Source: Aspidapion aeneum (lineage: Eukaryota; Arthropoda; Insecta; Coleoptera; Brentidae). From it: DNA of 64,000 bases. Every line of letters starts with the position of its first letter. Within the stretch, counting starts at the first letter, position 1. Of this stretch, positions 54,520 to 64,000 are shown piece after piece. The stretch covers positions 72,471,719 to 72,535,718 of the forward strand of contig OY755046.1 in the NCBI GenBank assembly GCA_963576565.1, written 5' to 3'. The position numbers were made by a program, and so were the translations under genes. The notes beneath the pieces were generated by a model. It saw only the letters and a list, made by a program, of their open reading frames with translations. It ran no database searches and was not told the DNA's origin.

Positions 54520-55260
54520 TGACTTTTCCCAATAAATAACACTTCGGTTCGGTTCGGGCAGATCTTGTAGTAATAATGTTTTTTTGTCTTAAACAAGTAA
54601 TTGAGAAACGGAGTGCCAGAAATACAGAGACTTATGTTACTTTTGTTCCAGTAGGAAAATTATGGACAGTGTTAGAGCAAAGTAATATCAATCATACATA
54701 CATAAAAGCGATAAAGAACTATACAAATGGTCAAAACTCTAAAATTAAAATTGGAAATCAACTTTCAAAAGAATTCCTGGAAACAAAAGGCTATAGATAA
54801 GGATGTTATATCTCTCCAACTCTTTTTAAAATATATATCGCAGTAGCTCTAAAAAACTGGAAACGTAAACTACACTGCACGGGAATACAACTTAACGACC
54901 GATTTACCATATACACACTACAGTTTGCTGACCACCAAGTAATTGTAGCTTATGATAAAGAAGGCATGGAGTATGTGATGAGAAAGTAAACGAAAAAATA
55001 CCAAAAGTGGAGGTTAACAGTGAACGTGGACAAGACACAGTACTTATGTATTGAAAACGAATCAAATGAGTTAGAACTAACAGTATTTTATAGGATAGAG
55101 AGACAAAAAACAATGTAAAACTTAACATATATGAAACAATGGTGAAAAGCACACTGTTGTACGGAATAGAGACTTGTCGCGTAACAGAAAAATACAAAAC
55201 AAACATGGAAATTTTCGAAATGGATGCAATCAGACTCAGACAAGATTGTTGTAATACAAG
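54520..55260 (+). pseudogene. FADDQ family B reverse transcriptase fragment (catalytic Asp lost)
   Basis: Covers more of the RT domain than the other family B copies: 'LKQVIEKR' near 54,583, 'ETKGYR' then stop in the motif B region, 'CYISPTLFKIY' (54,803), then 'YTLQFADHQVIVAYD' where the second Asp of the active site is His. A deletion around 55,080 removes the region between 'SNELE' and the start of 'NSIL'. The end fades near 55,250. Confidence 0.8.
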
Positions 55261-55288
55261 ACTCTAGTTGGATGTAGAGGCCCTGGAT

Positions 55289-56107
55289 ATATTCAATTGA
55301 TGTGTGTGGAACTCACAAAAGGAATCGAGGGCCTCTAGTGGGAGGTAGTGACTCTAGAAATCCCATTATGACTATTATTATAGCTCAAACCCGCTAGAAG
55401 TCACATACACACACACACACACATATACATTAACGTTGAGGCGATAAGGGTTGTCCGTTCTGATACTGTATGTGTGTACGCTGGTCTGTGTTCGTTCCCC
55501 ACCGATTTGGGGACAATCTATTTCAAGTTAAATGGCCTATAAAGTTTTGCCTTGGGTGTGTCTCTGACGTTCTGCACGCATGCATGGATATAGAGGGAAT
55601 AGAGTGTGTCTCTAAAAGTTTCTAGGTCGGTAGAAATAATAATCATTATTTTAATGCAATTGCAGGTTTGTTATTTATTTTATAGATATACACATAAGAT
55701 TAATCGCTTAAAAGTTCTCTTAATATTCAACTGATGTGTGGGAAATTGTAAAAATGAATCGAGGGCCTCTAATGGGAGGTAGTGACTCTAGAAATCCCAT
55801 TATGACTATTATTATAGCTCAAACCCGCTAGAAGTCACATACACACACACACACACATATACATTAACGTTGAGGCGATAAGGGTTGTCCGTTCTGATAC
55901 TGTATGTGTGTACGCTGGTCTGTGTTCGTTCCCCACCGATTTGGGGACAATCTATTTCAAGTTAAATGGCCTATAAAGTTTTGCCTTGGGTGTGTCTCTG
56001 ACGTTTTGCACGCATGCATGGATAGAGGGAATAGAGTGTGTCTCTAAAAGTTTCTAGGTCGGTAGAAATAATAATCATTATTTTAATGTGTTTGCAATTT
56101 TGTTATT
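55289..56107. repeat. Tandem duplication of a ~430-bp unit
   Basis: Unit 1 (55,289-55,718) and unit 2 (55,719-56,107) start 'atattcaa(t/c)tgatgtgtg' and are almost identical from 'atcgagggcctcta' to 'ataataatcattattttaat'. Each has a CA repeat (55,408-55,424; 55,842-55,856). Unit 2 lacks about 40 bp at its end, where a further 'atattcaa' begins (56,110). No tRNA-like box or protein was recognised. Confidence 0.85.
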
Positions 56108-56109
56108 TC

Positions 56110-56500
56110 TTCATAATAATATTCAAAAAGTATCATCACGAGTTTCAGAACATCGATCGGAAGATACAGCAGTAGACGAATATTTTAATTACAGTTACGA
56201 GTACTCTGAACTCTGAACTTGTTAAAACATCAATAATATATCAAGGAAAAAATATTTCTAATAAACTTCCATTTCAGTTAGGGAATTAAAGTGTGAAAAA
56301 AGGTTTAGAAAAAAAAATTAAAAGGTTTCTGGTGGCAAAGGTTTATTGGGGTCATTCTTGAAAAAGTGTACAAACAGGTGTTTTTCCCATATTTTGAATT
56401 AATAAAAAACTGCTTAAAACTACTTTTTTGTTTACATTATATGGTGGTCCATATTCTTTAGAAACCACTGCCTAAAATATACGAAAAAAGAAAATCCCAA
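56110..56500. other. No recognised feature
   Basis: AT-rich; no gene. The left border of the following motif-bearing block cannot be placed. Confidence 0.3.
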
Positions 56501-57960
56501 TTTAAAATAATTTAAAAATGCAGGTAAATATCACTTCTGTGGGCGTAACCACTTGTGATTTTTCAGTATCAATTCATTATAGGTTCTTATACAATTTTTA
56601 AAGTAAAATATTTTGGTTTTTACTCATATCACAATATGACAGGCATTAGCTATGTGTATTTTTTAATTATTTATTTGTAATTTTTTTTTAAACCATCAAA
56701 ACAAATGTATCCATACTACAACGTCACTTCTGTGGCCAGCACAATAATCCAATAAATTTGGCAACTATGTGCTTCCAGTTCGTATGTTTAATGCGCATTC
56801 GTCCCAATAACCTCGATTTTTGATCGGTAGCGTCATGCTGTGTTTTGTTTTTCATATTTTTTAGTGAAAATATTGTGAAATTATTTGTGTCAAGCTGGTG
56901 TGATCACTTCTGTGCCATCTATAAAAGGGGTAAGAAACCAAAACAGTTTTTTTTTGTTTATATGAAGTTATGGTGGAAAAATGTTTCATTTGTTGAAATA
57001 AGGAAACTTAACCTAACATTTTCCATTCGTTAAACCAAGGCCAACACTAAAATAGAGGCCACGACCCTGAAAAAATCAGCTGTTCTCCCGGGGCTGAATT
57101 TTACATTGGGTCTTATGGGAGGTCAGACGTTTTTTTATGATATTTTCAAGATGGCACTACAGATTTCCGCAAAATTTCAGTGAAATATTCTCAGACACCA
57201 TCCCGATATTCCACCAAAGGTTTGTAAGGAAGCAACATGATTAAAAGGTTAAAATCTTCAAGATTTAGCATTCCTTATTTTGAATTCAAATTACCCGCCA
57301 TGTACCACATGCCAACTGTTATATTTGACATGTATTTGACTTTGTCATATGTGATTGTCACATTCGCTTCTACTTTAAACTTAATTTTTGTGTGAGCTAA
57401 TGAAGCGGCTATGAAAAATTAGGGCTTACTATACATTAAAAAAAAATTGTTCTGCCAGAATAAAGTAAAAACAATCTCAAAAACGGCTTTATTTAACAAA
57501 AAATCAAATATCCATGAACCGTCATTTCAACTTCAAAATTTTAAAGACAATCAGCTGTGTCGTAACGTGACCATCAAAAAAAAATCAGCCCCGGATGTGA
57601 CGTCAACAAAGTGGAGGATCGTGGCCCGTCCATTTTGATAGCCCTGGTTAAACAAATATTGGCGGTAAAAAATCACTTCTGTGGACATCACTTCTGTGGA
57701 CAGCGATTGGTAAAAAACCTATAAAATTTTTTTTACGATCTTAGCCAGACATAGTACATAAAAGTATTGCATCAAACAATTTTATAAAAATAAAAAACTC
57801 CAAAAAACAAAAATATTATTAATCCAAAAAATATATTTAGAAAGTATACATTATTTCAAGACTGACCCATTATAGTATTGACGAGTTTTGAATGACACGT
57901 GACAAATATTTGACAAATTATTATTGTTATAGTTGTAGGATCATTTCTGTGTATTTTAGC
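56501..57960 (+). mobile_element. Block with repeated CACTTCTGTGG motif, split by another element
   Basis: The 11-mer 'cacttctgtgg' or a one-base variant occurs at 56,532, 56,725, 56,905, 57,674, 57,689 and 57,942, all on the plus strand. The block is interrupted by a TIR element at 57,033-57,650. A 62-codon frame (56,845-57,033) crosses one motif and has no known domain. No terminal repeats were found. I infer an inserted element by analogy with 39,001-39,880. Confidence 0.35.
57033..57652. mobile_element. ~610-bp TIR element (possible TTAA target)
   Basis: 'accaaggccaacactaaaat' with 'gaggccacgacc' at the left is mirrored by 'ggatcgtggcccgtccattt' with 'gccctggtt' at the right. 'ttaaac' is present on both sides, so a TTAA target (piggyBac style) is possible but not certain. 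The interior has small open frames (for example 57,447-57,638) without motifs. Confidence 0.6.
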
Positions 57961-57995
57961 ACTAATAAAGCTACTTTTTGATTGATTGATTGATA

Positions 57996-58628
57996 TAGTG
58001 AAATCTCTTCTTGCGGACATCTGTATTAAGCGGACACTCAATTTAGGCGGACAAATTTGTTGGAACCAAGCTTTTCCCTATTTCTTTACATGTAAAATTC
58101 ACTCCTATAACCGGACACTCTAATAACCGGACGTGGACAATTTTTTTTGGTTAAAAAATTCTGAAACCTCTTTTCGGACGCGAAGCTCTGCCAACGGGAC
58201 GGAGCGCTGCACGACATGGGCATAAATATTATGTAGTATGTTGGCAACAACGCACTCTGCAGCCGGAGAATTACCTCTTTCCGTTTTAATGCGGAGACAA
58301 AATACTTCTGTCGTATTAATAATATATTTTATTCGGCGGGACTGTTGTGTTCTAATTTTATTGTTCAGTTGGATTGTAATAGATCTCTGGCGCCTAGTAA
58401 AAAACTTCTTAGTTTACGTGAAAAAATGGAAGTTGTTAACGTTTCGGAGAAGGAACATCTATCAGCACAAAAGATCGCTGAAAAATTTAATATCGGAAAA
58501 ACTCAAGCAGCGGAAATTGTTAATAAATATATATTAAAATTTCGCAGTTCTCTCTTATAAGCGGACACCTCCAATAAGCGGACGAAATCGACGGAACCGT
58601 GAGTGTCCGCTCATAGGAGGTTTCAATG
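57996..58628 (+). mobile_element. Pogo/Tigger-type element, internally deleted (633 bp)
   Basis: Left end 'tagtgaaatctcttcttgcg', right end mirror of 'cattgaaacctcctatgagc', with TA on both sides (57,994-57,995; 58,629-58,630). Repeated 'gcggaca' strings lie inside both ends, typical of Tigger-like termini. Only the N-terminal transposase exon remains; the catalytic part is deleted and the exon runs straight into the right end. Confidence 0.85.
58426..58560 (+). pseudogene. Pogo/Tigger transposase N-terminal DNA-binding domain
   Basis: In intact elements this domain binds the transposon ends. Reading from ATG 58,426 (or from the in-frame 'SLREKMEVV' just upstream) it shows the CENP-B/psq-type helix-turn-helix: 'LSAQKIAEKFNIGKTQAAEI'. 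The frame ends in the TIR after 'KFRSSLL'. There is no DDE domain. As a free HTH peptide it could in principle compete for binding, but nothing shows expression. Confidence 0.75.
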
Positions 58629-58682
58629 TAAAGACAATGGAACTCCGAAATTTTGTGCCTATTCAATCATTAGATAGTTTAA

Positions 58683-59096
58683 GTTGTGCTACGTATTTTT
58701 ACGTAAAACTGCACGTTAAGCGCTCTACGTTTTGTTCCAAATTTTAGTTTAAGTTGAATGTTTTTACGTTACCATAACAAGTCTACTAATAGCAGCGAAT
58801 ATGGAATTCGGCACTGTGTTTTTTTGATGTTACAATTTTGTTTTTTGTCTTTTCAACTATAGTAGGAATATATTTGCAAAGAATTGTTTGTACTGGAAGC
58901 GGAAATTATCGTCTAGGCCTCATTTTTCGATCGGTCAATCAACCAATTCTATTCTTTGGTAACGTTAAGGTGGCCCGCAGACTGCCGTAAGTTAACGTAA
59001 ATACGTAAGCTCCTAACGTGACCTTGACGACGGTGTGACGAAGTGCGCTTGCGTAACTGTCAAATCTCATGCTTACGTAAAAATACGTAGCACAAC
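58683..59096. mobile_element. 414-bp MITE with TTAA flanks
   Basis: Perfect terminal inverted repeats 'gttgtgctacgtatttttac' at the left and mirror at the right, each flanked by TTAA (58,679-58,682; 59,097-59,100). TTAA targets are the piggyBac hallmark. The interior repeats 'acgtaa' and 'taacgt' strings (for example 'taacgtaaatacgtaagct'). No coding capacity. Confidence 0.85.
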
Positions 59097-59100
59097 TTAA

Positions 59101-59739
59101 TTTATCTATTGTCTACGAGTTTCAGACAAAGAAAGGAGAATGAACCGAGAAAATTGTCTTGATTTGATACATTTTTTTGTGTACATCGGGCAAGTCGGAG
59201 GAGTTTTTTTGTGGCGTTTTTATGCGGGTGTAAAAACTTTTAAAAATATTTTTCTAGTTTGTGAGTCGATCCTTTTTATCTTCTGCACTTCTTGGAGAAA
59301 ACTTTTTTAACTTTAACTCGCTCTCTGCAAACACTCTGCTAGATTGTGTTTAATAACGAGTGCCAACTTGAATTAAGAATTGGAGAAAAGTTCGGCTCAC
59401 AGACCCGCCCTCCCTCCTTCCCTCCCGCGCTCCATTTCCATTTCCATGGCATGGAATATTCCGGGAATGGAACACGGTTTATTTGTCTAGACTTACTGGA
59501 GCTATGCGATAGCTTTTTAGCTCTCGTCATGCTGTCATGCAAATATAAATCAAGTAGCATCCTTTCCATTAGTTTTTTGACATACCTATGTCAGCTGTCA
59601 ACAAACAAACATTTTTATCTCAAATCTAGAAACATAGGGCAGGCGCTAAAGGTAGTTTCGTCGACAATAGATCCTAGCTGAGAATAGGTCACAGATTAAC
59701 GATTCGAATATTGTCGTGCCAGTTTTTGGTCCATTTTTT
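59101..59739. other. No recognised gene
   Basis: 59,400-59,470 is pyrimidine-rich and then 'ccatttccatttccatggca'. A 111-codon plus-strand frame (59,346-59,681) has no domain or codon signature I trust. Confidence 0.35.
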
Positions 59740-59959
59740 CCCTTCCTAGCCCGCACAGCAATGGCTAGAGAAGGTATTATTTTCGCCGAATTTTAGCTCA
59801 GACATATACTATACTATAGTAGTGTGAGCTATGGTGATCCTAATTTTTTCGAGAAAAAAAAAGTTGCTCCGATTTCAAAATTTTTTATATATCTTTGCGT
59901 TTCAGATGATTTGGAAACTTTTTTGTCGCGCCGTCTGTCTGTCTGTCTGTCTGTCTGTA

Positions 59960-60030
<71 letters not shown>

Positions 60031-60475
60031 ATGTCTGTATGTCTGCCTGTAACGACCAACGGGCATAACTCAAAAACCGCTTGGCCGATTTTAATGAAAT
60101 TTGGTACCTAGGTTGGGTCGAAAGGTAATTGAGTCTGCAGTTAAACAAAATACATTTTAATTTATTTTAAAAAAAAGGTGGGGGTATATTTTAAAAATTA
60201 GAGTTTAAGTGAAAATATGGCGTGTGTGATATCAAACGAAAGGTAATTGAGTCCGGAGTTTAACAAAATACATTTTAGTTTTTGTTTTTTGAAGGGTGGG
60301 GGTAGATTTTGAGTTTAAGTCAAAACATGGCTTGTGTGGTATCAAACAAAAGGTAATTTAGTCTGGACTTGAATAAGATATATTTCAGGTTTTAGTTTTA
60401 TGAGCTCACACGTACACTATAACTATAGTACCTAGTGTGAGCTTAGGGGCCCATATATTGGCAGAGTATTTTTTA
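59740..60475 (+). repeat. Dispersed repeat with CTGT tract and ~110-bp tandem units
   Basis: After the 'caatggctagagaaggtatt' block and the edge 'tagtgtgagctatgg' comes a CTGT tract, then 'ggccgattttaatgaaattt', then units with 'aaaggtaattgagtc' near 60,123, 60,239 and 60,349. It ends 'gagctcacacgta' to 'tagtgtgagctta'. The later part is shared with 29,461-29,660. The architecture recalls Helitron-type repeats, but their ends cannot be shown. Confidence 0.6.
59933..60045. repeat. (CTGT)n microsatellite
   Basis: About 28 CTGT units with a few 'tatg' changes near both ends. All frames are open, giving Cys-Leu-Ser-Val and Thr-Asp-Arg-Gln artefacts. Confidence 0.97.
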
Positions 60476-60782
60476 TAAAAATCTACTTCTAAAGTTGATT
60501 TTATATTTTTTTAACCGTTTATGTAACTGGGCCACCCTGTACATACATATAAGTATAATTTACTTATCAAAACGATTTAAACCAAGCAACGGGAGATTTT
60601 CCGCAAACTCAATTTAAATTTTTAATTAAAGCTTCTTTTATTGACTGTTATTAGGCAATTAAGAGAGATTTTAATTTTAATTTCAATTACACAATTTATT
60701 TCTGCTATAAAGACACAAAGACATGTACAGACATACATATGCATACAGGCAAAATAATTTAGGAATCCAGCCTAGACCTACA
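60476..60782. other. No recognised feature
   Basis: AT-rich; 'gccaccctgtacatac' near 60,530 looks like an isolated Tc1/mariner-type end. Confidence 0.35.
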
Positions 60783-62007
60783 CACCAGTATTTACTAAGG
60801 CGTAAGTTTTAGTCTAGCTTTTGGTTTAAGTTTAAGGTTTAGGTTTAAAACTTAAATGTGCATTGGTTTGGAAAAATTGATTTTTTGCCGATTTGGTATT
60901 TTTACCTGTCCGGTTGATAAAATGTCCTAAAAATTAAAATTTAAGACGATTTGTTCTTGAAATGGACCATATAGACCGGAAAAAGGAAGAAAACATGGAA
61001 TACTGATTTTTCTACAACTGTCTAATTTAGGCTACTACGTCACTTTAAACCCCTAGGTCATGGGATTCCGACTAAAAATCGTCCTGAATTTTAAACTACC
61101 TCCGGGGGGTGGTTTATCTCATTGTAACTTGAAAACAATCACGTTTTTGTTAATTTATTTGTTAAAAATGTAAAATTTGATCATATTTAGGAACGATATG
61201 ACAAAATTTTATACGATTTTTAGCTTCAATTAACTATTAGAGCGAGTTTTTTAGGGCAACGTACACAAGGCTGGATAAACCGTTTAGTACTAAATTCTCA
61301 TATCTCTTTTATATTTTAAACGATATTTGCCTTGACGAGAAAAGTAAAAAAAACGATCTTCAAATTAAAATCCAATTAAACTCACACGCGATTTGTTTAT
61401 TTGCAAATAATCTTTAAATTAATATAATAAAAAATGTTTTTATTTATTTATTTATTTATTGTAGCAGCCATTTTCCATTAATGGTTTTAATACGCTCTAG
61501 TCATACAGATATATTTAAGATGTACGTGCACCGAGATGACAGCACATGACAATCTCAGTACTTAGTCTAGCAAGTGTCAGTCAAGTCACTTTTACGTCAT
61601 TTTAATAAATTTAAAAATTTATTTTTCAGTTTCGCTTTGTTTGTGCAAGTTATATAATAAAAATTACGAAATTAGAACACATTTTCCGACAATGTCAAGT
61701 TTGGGAAGTAAGGGTAAATTGAAAAATGTAAGTAATTCACTTAAATACACACTTAAACCTATTGTTTAAACCATTTCTTTTCCGTTTTTTTCCTTTTTTT
61801 TTACGAAATCCTTGCAGATTCTTATTTAAACCGGTTTTTTTTTCATTGCGATATAACCTATGTAGTTATAATTAGTCCAAAATTCCATTAACTTTTATTA
61901 AGTTTGAAAGAAATTCAGTTAAAACGTTTCACAAAAGATAAACTAAAAGTTAAACCTAAACCTAAACTTTAAATTTAAACCCTAAACCATCTTAGTAAAT
62001 ACTGGTG
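60783..62007. mobile_element. 1.2-kb TIR element with TTTAGG-like subterminal strings
   Basis: 'caccagtatttactaag' at the left is mirrored at the right (ending 62,007), followed inside by 'aaggtttaggttta' and, mirrored, 'taaacctaaacctaaac'. Flanks do not show a clear duplication. The right flank continues at once into an RTE fragment. The interior contains a candidate first exon at 61,692. Confidence 0.7.
61692..61727 (+). other. Candidate first coding exon with splice donor
   Basis: ATG in an insect-like context ('gacaatgtca') opens 12 codons, and then the canonical donor 'aatgtaagt' follows (intron from 61,728). It lies inside the TIR element at 60,783-62,007, so it could be the 5' exon of a deleted transposase gene. 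No downstream exon was found. The evidence is short and could be chance. Confidence 0.25.
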
Positions 62008-62019
62008 ACAAGGTTTAAA

Positions 62020-62160
62020 ATAAGGGACAAATTATTAAACTAACAAAAGAAAACAAAACAGCTGAAATCAAGAGTTACTCTTCTCTTTGGCCTATGCAGC
62101 ATTCGATAAATTAAGCTACATAATAAAAAATAAAAAATATTCTCAGTGTTTGCCCACAGT
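62020..62160 (+). pseudogene. RTE-like fragment carrying the unoccupied insertion site
   Basis: Equivalent of 39,881-40,000 joined to 41,270-41,310: 'gacaaattattaaactaaca', 'aaacagctgaaatcaagag', then 'aaattaagctacataat' where the palindromic element sits in the other copy. An extra 'ttactcttctc' disrupts the frame. Confidence 0.8.
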
Positions 62161-62469
62161 TAGAAAAACGATAGCTGCAATGGACTGTATATATTTTTAT
62201 TAAACCAAATCGCGAACAAACATAATAATTAAGAGAAATTAAGAGTCCATAGGTTAAATGCTGTAAAGCACACAACGGAAAGTCGAAAACAAGAGTACTC
62301 ACCAATCTGCAGCCAATTTCTTCACGTTCCAGGGGCCCTTGTCAGGATCTAATGATGACACCACGTAGCTGAAGGGCTGAAGCTTCTAGTTCTATAGTTT
62401 AGTACACAAACCGAGCACTTTCAAGTATAGAAAATTGTAATAAATGGGAGAAAGTAATTAACACGCCAT
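62161..62469. other. No recognised gene
   Basis: GC-richer at 62,300-62,390 ('ccaggggcccttgtcaggat'); nothing is supportable as a gene. Confidence 0.35.
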
Positions 62470-63945
62470 TTTTCTTTGAAGTGGTCGAAGCGCAGCCAAC
62501 GATAAAGACCGGCCATGGCGCGTTATAAGCAAGTCGGTGGTCACGTGATCTTAGGAGTCCCAGGATTCTTATTGTATTGCTTAATATATTATATGTTTTT
62601 ACACAATTTAAATAAATTAACAAAAAATTTTTGTTCTTTTATAGGCAAAAATTGAAAAAAATATTTTGCTGATATATGTGTTTATTATGGATAAAAGAAC
62701 TGAATCTATAAAATAAAAAATTATACAAAATTTGCACTCTAATATCTTCAGGTACATATATTAGGTACATAATATCGTTAGTAACTTCAAATCTATACAA
62801 GTCTTTCAAAATTGGACATATCAAACCTAAGCTTTTAGTTTTTTAATTTTTCTTTGAGTGTCATCGTCTTTGTCTGAGTTCTTATTCAAAGATTTATTCG
62901 CAGACATAAATCATTGTGCTTTTTAATAAAATTATTTTAAAAACTTTACATGCCCTTAAACTAATTTTTTTAAGCTTTGACAATAGTTTTTCTCCACAAA
63001 AACACTCGCTAGAGTTCTCTGAAGAAAAATTTTCAATATAAAACATTTCACAATAATTTATTAAAACGAAACAAGTGATTTTGTGAATAAGTGAGATGGT
63101 TTTCACATTCAATGAACTAAATGTAGTGGTCGTCAATAATTTTTTGAAAAATTACCCAGCACAAAGTTTAATATATATCTCATTAAAGTGTAAGTTAACT
63201 ACCAACTCATGTTCTTTTAAAAGCTGTATCTTACTTTTTAAATATTTCACACTACCAGAGAGATTACTATCTGTTAACAATATTTTACAAATCAGTTTTT
63301 TAATATTGCGAGGGTGCGGAAGACATATTACCTTAGAATTGTAAATTGACGTGTATGCACTGGATGACTGGATAAACAAGGATAAAGCCAACATTAAAAT
63401 GTATCCACCTTATCTTCGATTCTCAGGTTACCTTTTCAAGAGACCTAATTGTTCAATAAGAAATGACAACTGAACACATTTTTCACTCTCACTATCGAAA
63501 ATGTCACTAAGGATGTCTATTACTTGATCAGTCTTATCCGAGATCTTATCTTTTACCACTTCTTTCCCGTTTGCAACATATTAGGTTTCAGTTTTATAGT
63601 TGGACCGACAAGGAACAACACTAATTACACGTTCGCGGCATTGTTTATCTTATAGGTATTTCTTTATAATTTACTCATTAGCCATTAATTATTTTAACGC
63701 AGCCCACTGCAGTCTTTTTCGTGGGCTGCGTTATTTTAATACCTTTGATAAAATTCACATAAAATTGGTGCCCGAATTAAAAAAAAAATCGACGTAAACA
63801 AACATACCAAAACTGAACACACACATGTTTTATAATGACAGCGGGCCGTGAGACGTTTTTTTGTGAGCCTCCTACGATCACGTGATAATTCCGCGCCCGG
63901 GCCGGTCTTTCTCGTGGGCTGCGGGTCGAAGGGATCTCTCTGATT
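62470..63945 (-). mobile_element. P-element/THAP9-like remnant between inverted repeats
   Basis: The left arm (about 62,476-62,570) and right arm (about 63,858-63,945) are diverged inverted repeats: 'cgataaagaccggccatgg' against 'ggccggtctttctcg', and 'ggtcacgtgatcttaggag' against 'ctcctacgatcacgtga'. Between them, on the minus strand, lies a fragment of P-type transposase. The hairpin at 63,697-63,734 ('cgcagcccac' against 'gtgggctgcg') repeats part of the arm. Exact ends and the 8-bp duplication are not resolved. Confidence 0.6.
63140..63520 (-). pseudogene. P-element/THAP9-type transposase fragment
   Basis: The minus strand reads 'FLIEQLGLLKR' (about 63,440-63,470), a frame change, then 63,394 down to 63,152 open for 80 codons: 'LALSLFIQSSSAYTSIY', 'VICLPHPRNIKKLICK', 'LLKEHELVVNLHFNEIYIK'. 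This succession matches, from memory, the start of the RNase-H-like catalytic region of insect P-like and THAP9 transposases; the family normally has Asp-Glu where 'FNE' stands, so a catalytic Asp seems replaced by Asn. The frame stops after 'LCAG'. THAP domain and most of the catalytic core are missing. Confidence 0.6.
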
Positions 63946-64000
63946 CTTGTTGCGCATGTCCCAAGTGCGGAAAAATGTACTCTCTTTCTTATTCAATTGT

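Noticed and set aside
55289..56107. LTR pair of a retrotransposon
   Set aside because: The two units are adjacent with no internal coding region, no primer-binding site or polypurine tract; a tandem duplication is simpler.
59824..60148. Cys/Ser/Val- and Thr/Asp/Arg/Gln-rich open frames
   Set aside because: Produced by the CTGT microsatellite on both strands.
59740..60475. Helitron
   Set aside because: The layout is suggestive, but no TC start, CTRR end with hairpin, or A-T insertion site could be demonstrated.
60815..61985. Telomeric TTTAGG/TTAGG repeats
   Set aside because: Only two or three imperfect units, occurring symmetrically as part of terminal inverted repeats.

Overview
The window looks like intergenic DNA from an insect, or at least an arthropod, with a large transposon-rich genome. 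The grounds are its AT-rich base composition and the mix of broken mobile elements: a mariner, pogo/Tigger remnants, hAT elements, a P-element/THAP9-like remnant, an IS630/Tc1-mariner-type fragment, jockey-clade and several other non-LTR retrotransposons, and many short inverted-repeat elements (MITEs). I cannot name the species. I found no confident host protein-coding gene, rRNA, tRNA or CRISPR array.

Layout. 1-5.0 kb holds two tandem-repeat families, a pogo remnant, a 1.3-kb foldback and a reverse-transcriptase (RT) fragment. 5.4-9.6 kb holds a TIR element, a 1.53-kb palindromic element, a 276-bp MITE, three TA tracts and a pogo-type MITE. 9.6-13.3 kb holds an RT pseudogene, a TCGG-rich satellite and a dead mariner. 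13.3-24.8 kb holds a hAT element with a MITE inside it, RT fragments and a jockey insertion inside another retroelement. 24.8-34 kb holds MITEs, tandem repeats, a transposase fragment, retroelement 5' and 3' pieces and a second jockey copy. 35.4-43 kb holds a second 1.5-kb palindromic element, a 28-bp minisatellite of 30 units, and one RTE-like copy broken by three insertions. 43.9-47.7 kb is a satellite interrupted by a foldback element with a 9-bp target duplication, which itself contains a nearly intact RT. 48.3-50.3 kb is a retroelement copy interrupted by a restriction-like-endonuclease retrotransposon. 52.9-54.5 kb is a 555-bp satellite, 55.3-56.1 kb a large tandem duplication, and 56.3-64 kb more TIR elements, ending in a P-like remnant.

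The genes do not form a pathway. The biology here is nesting: target-site duplications and unoccupied copies of the same sequence elsewhere in the window let several insertions be ordered in time. The best candidates for undescribed structures are the foldback with a 9-bp duplication (44,145-46,609), the pair of 1.5-kb palindromic elements sharing a core reading frame, the satellite whose three units share a 54-codon open stretch, the 28-bp minisatellite, and two insertions carrying a repeated CAYTYCTSTGG motif. All protein assignments are from motif recognition by eye; no database search was run.
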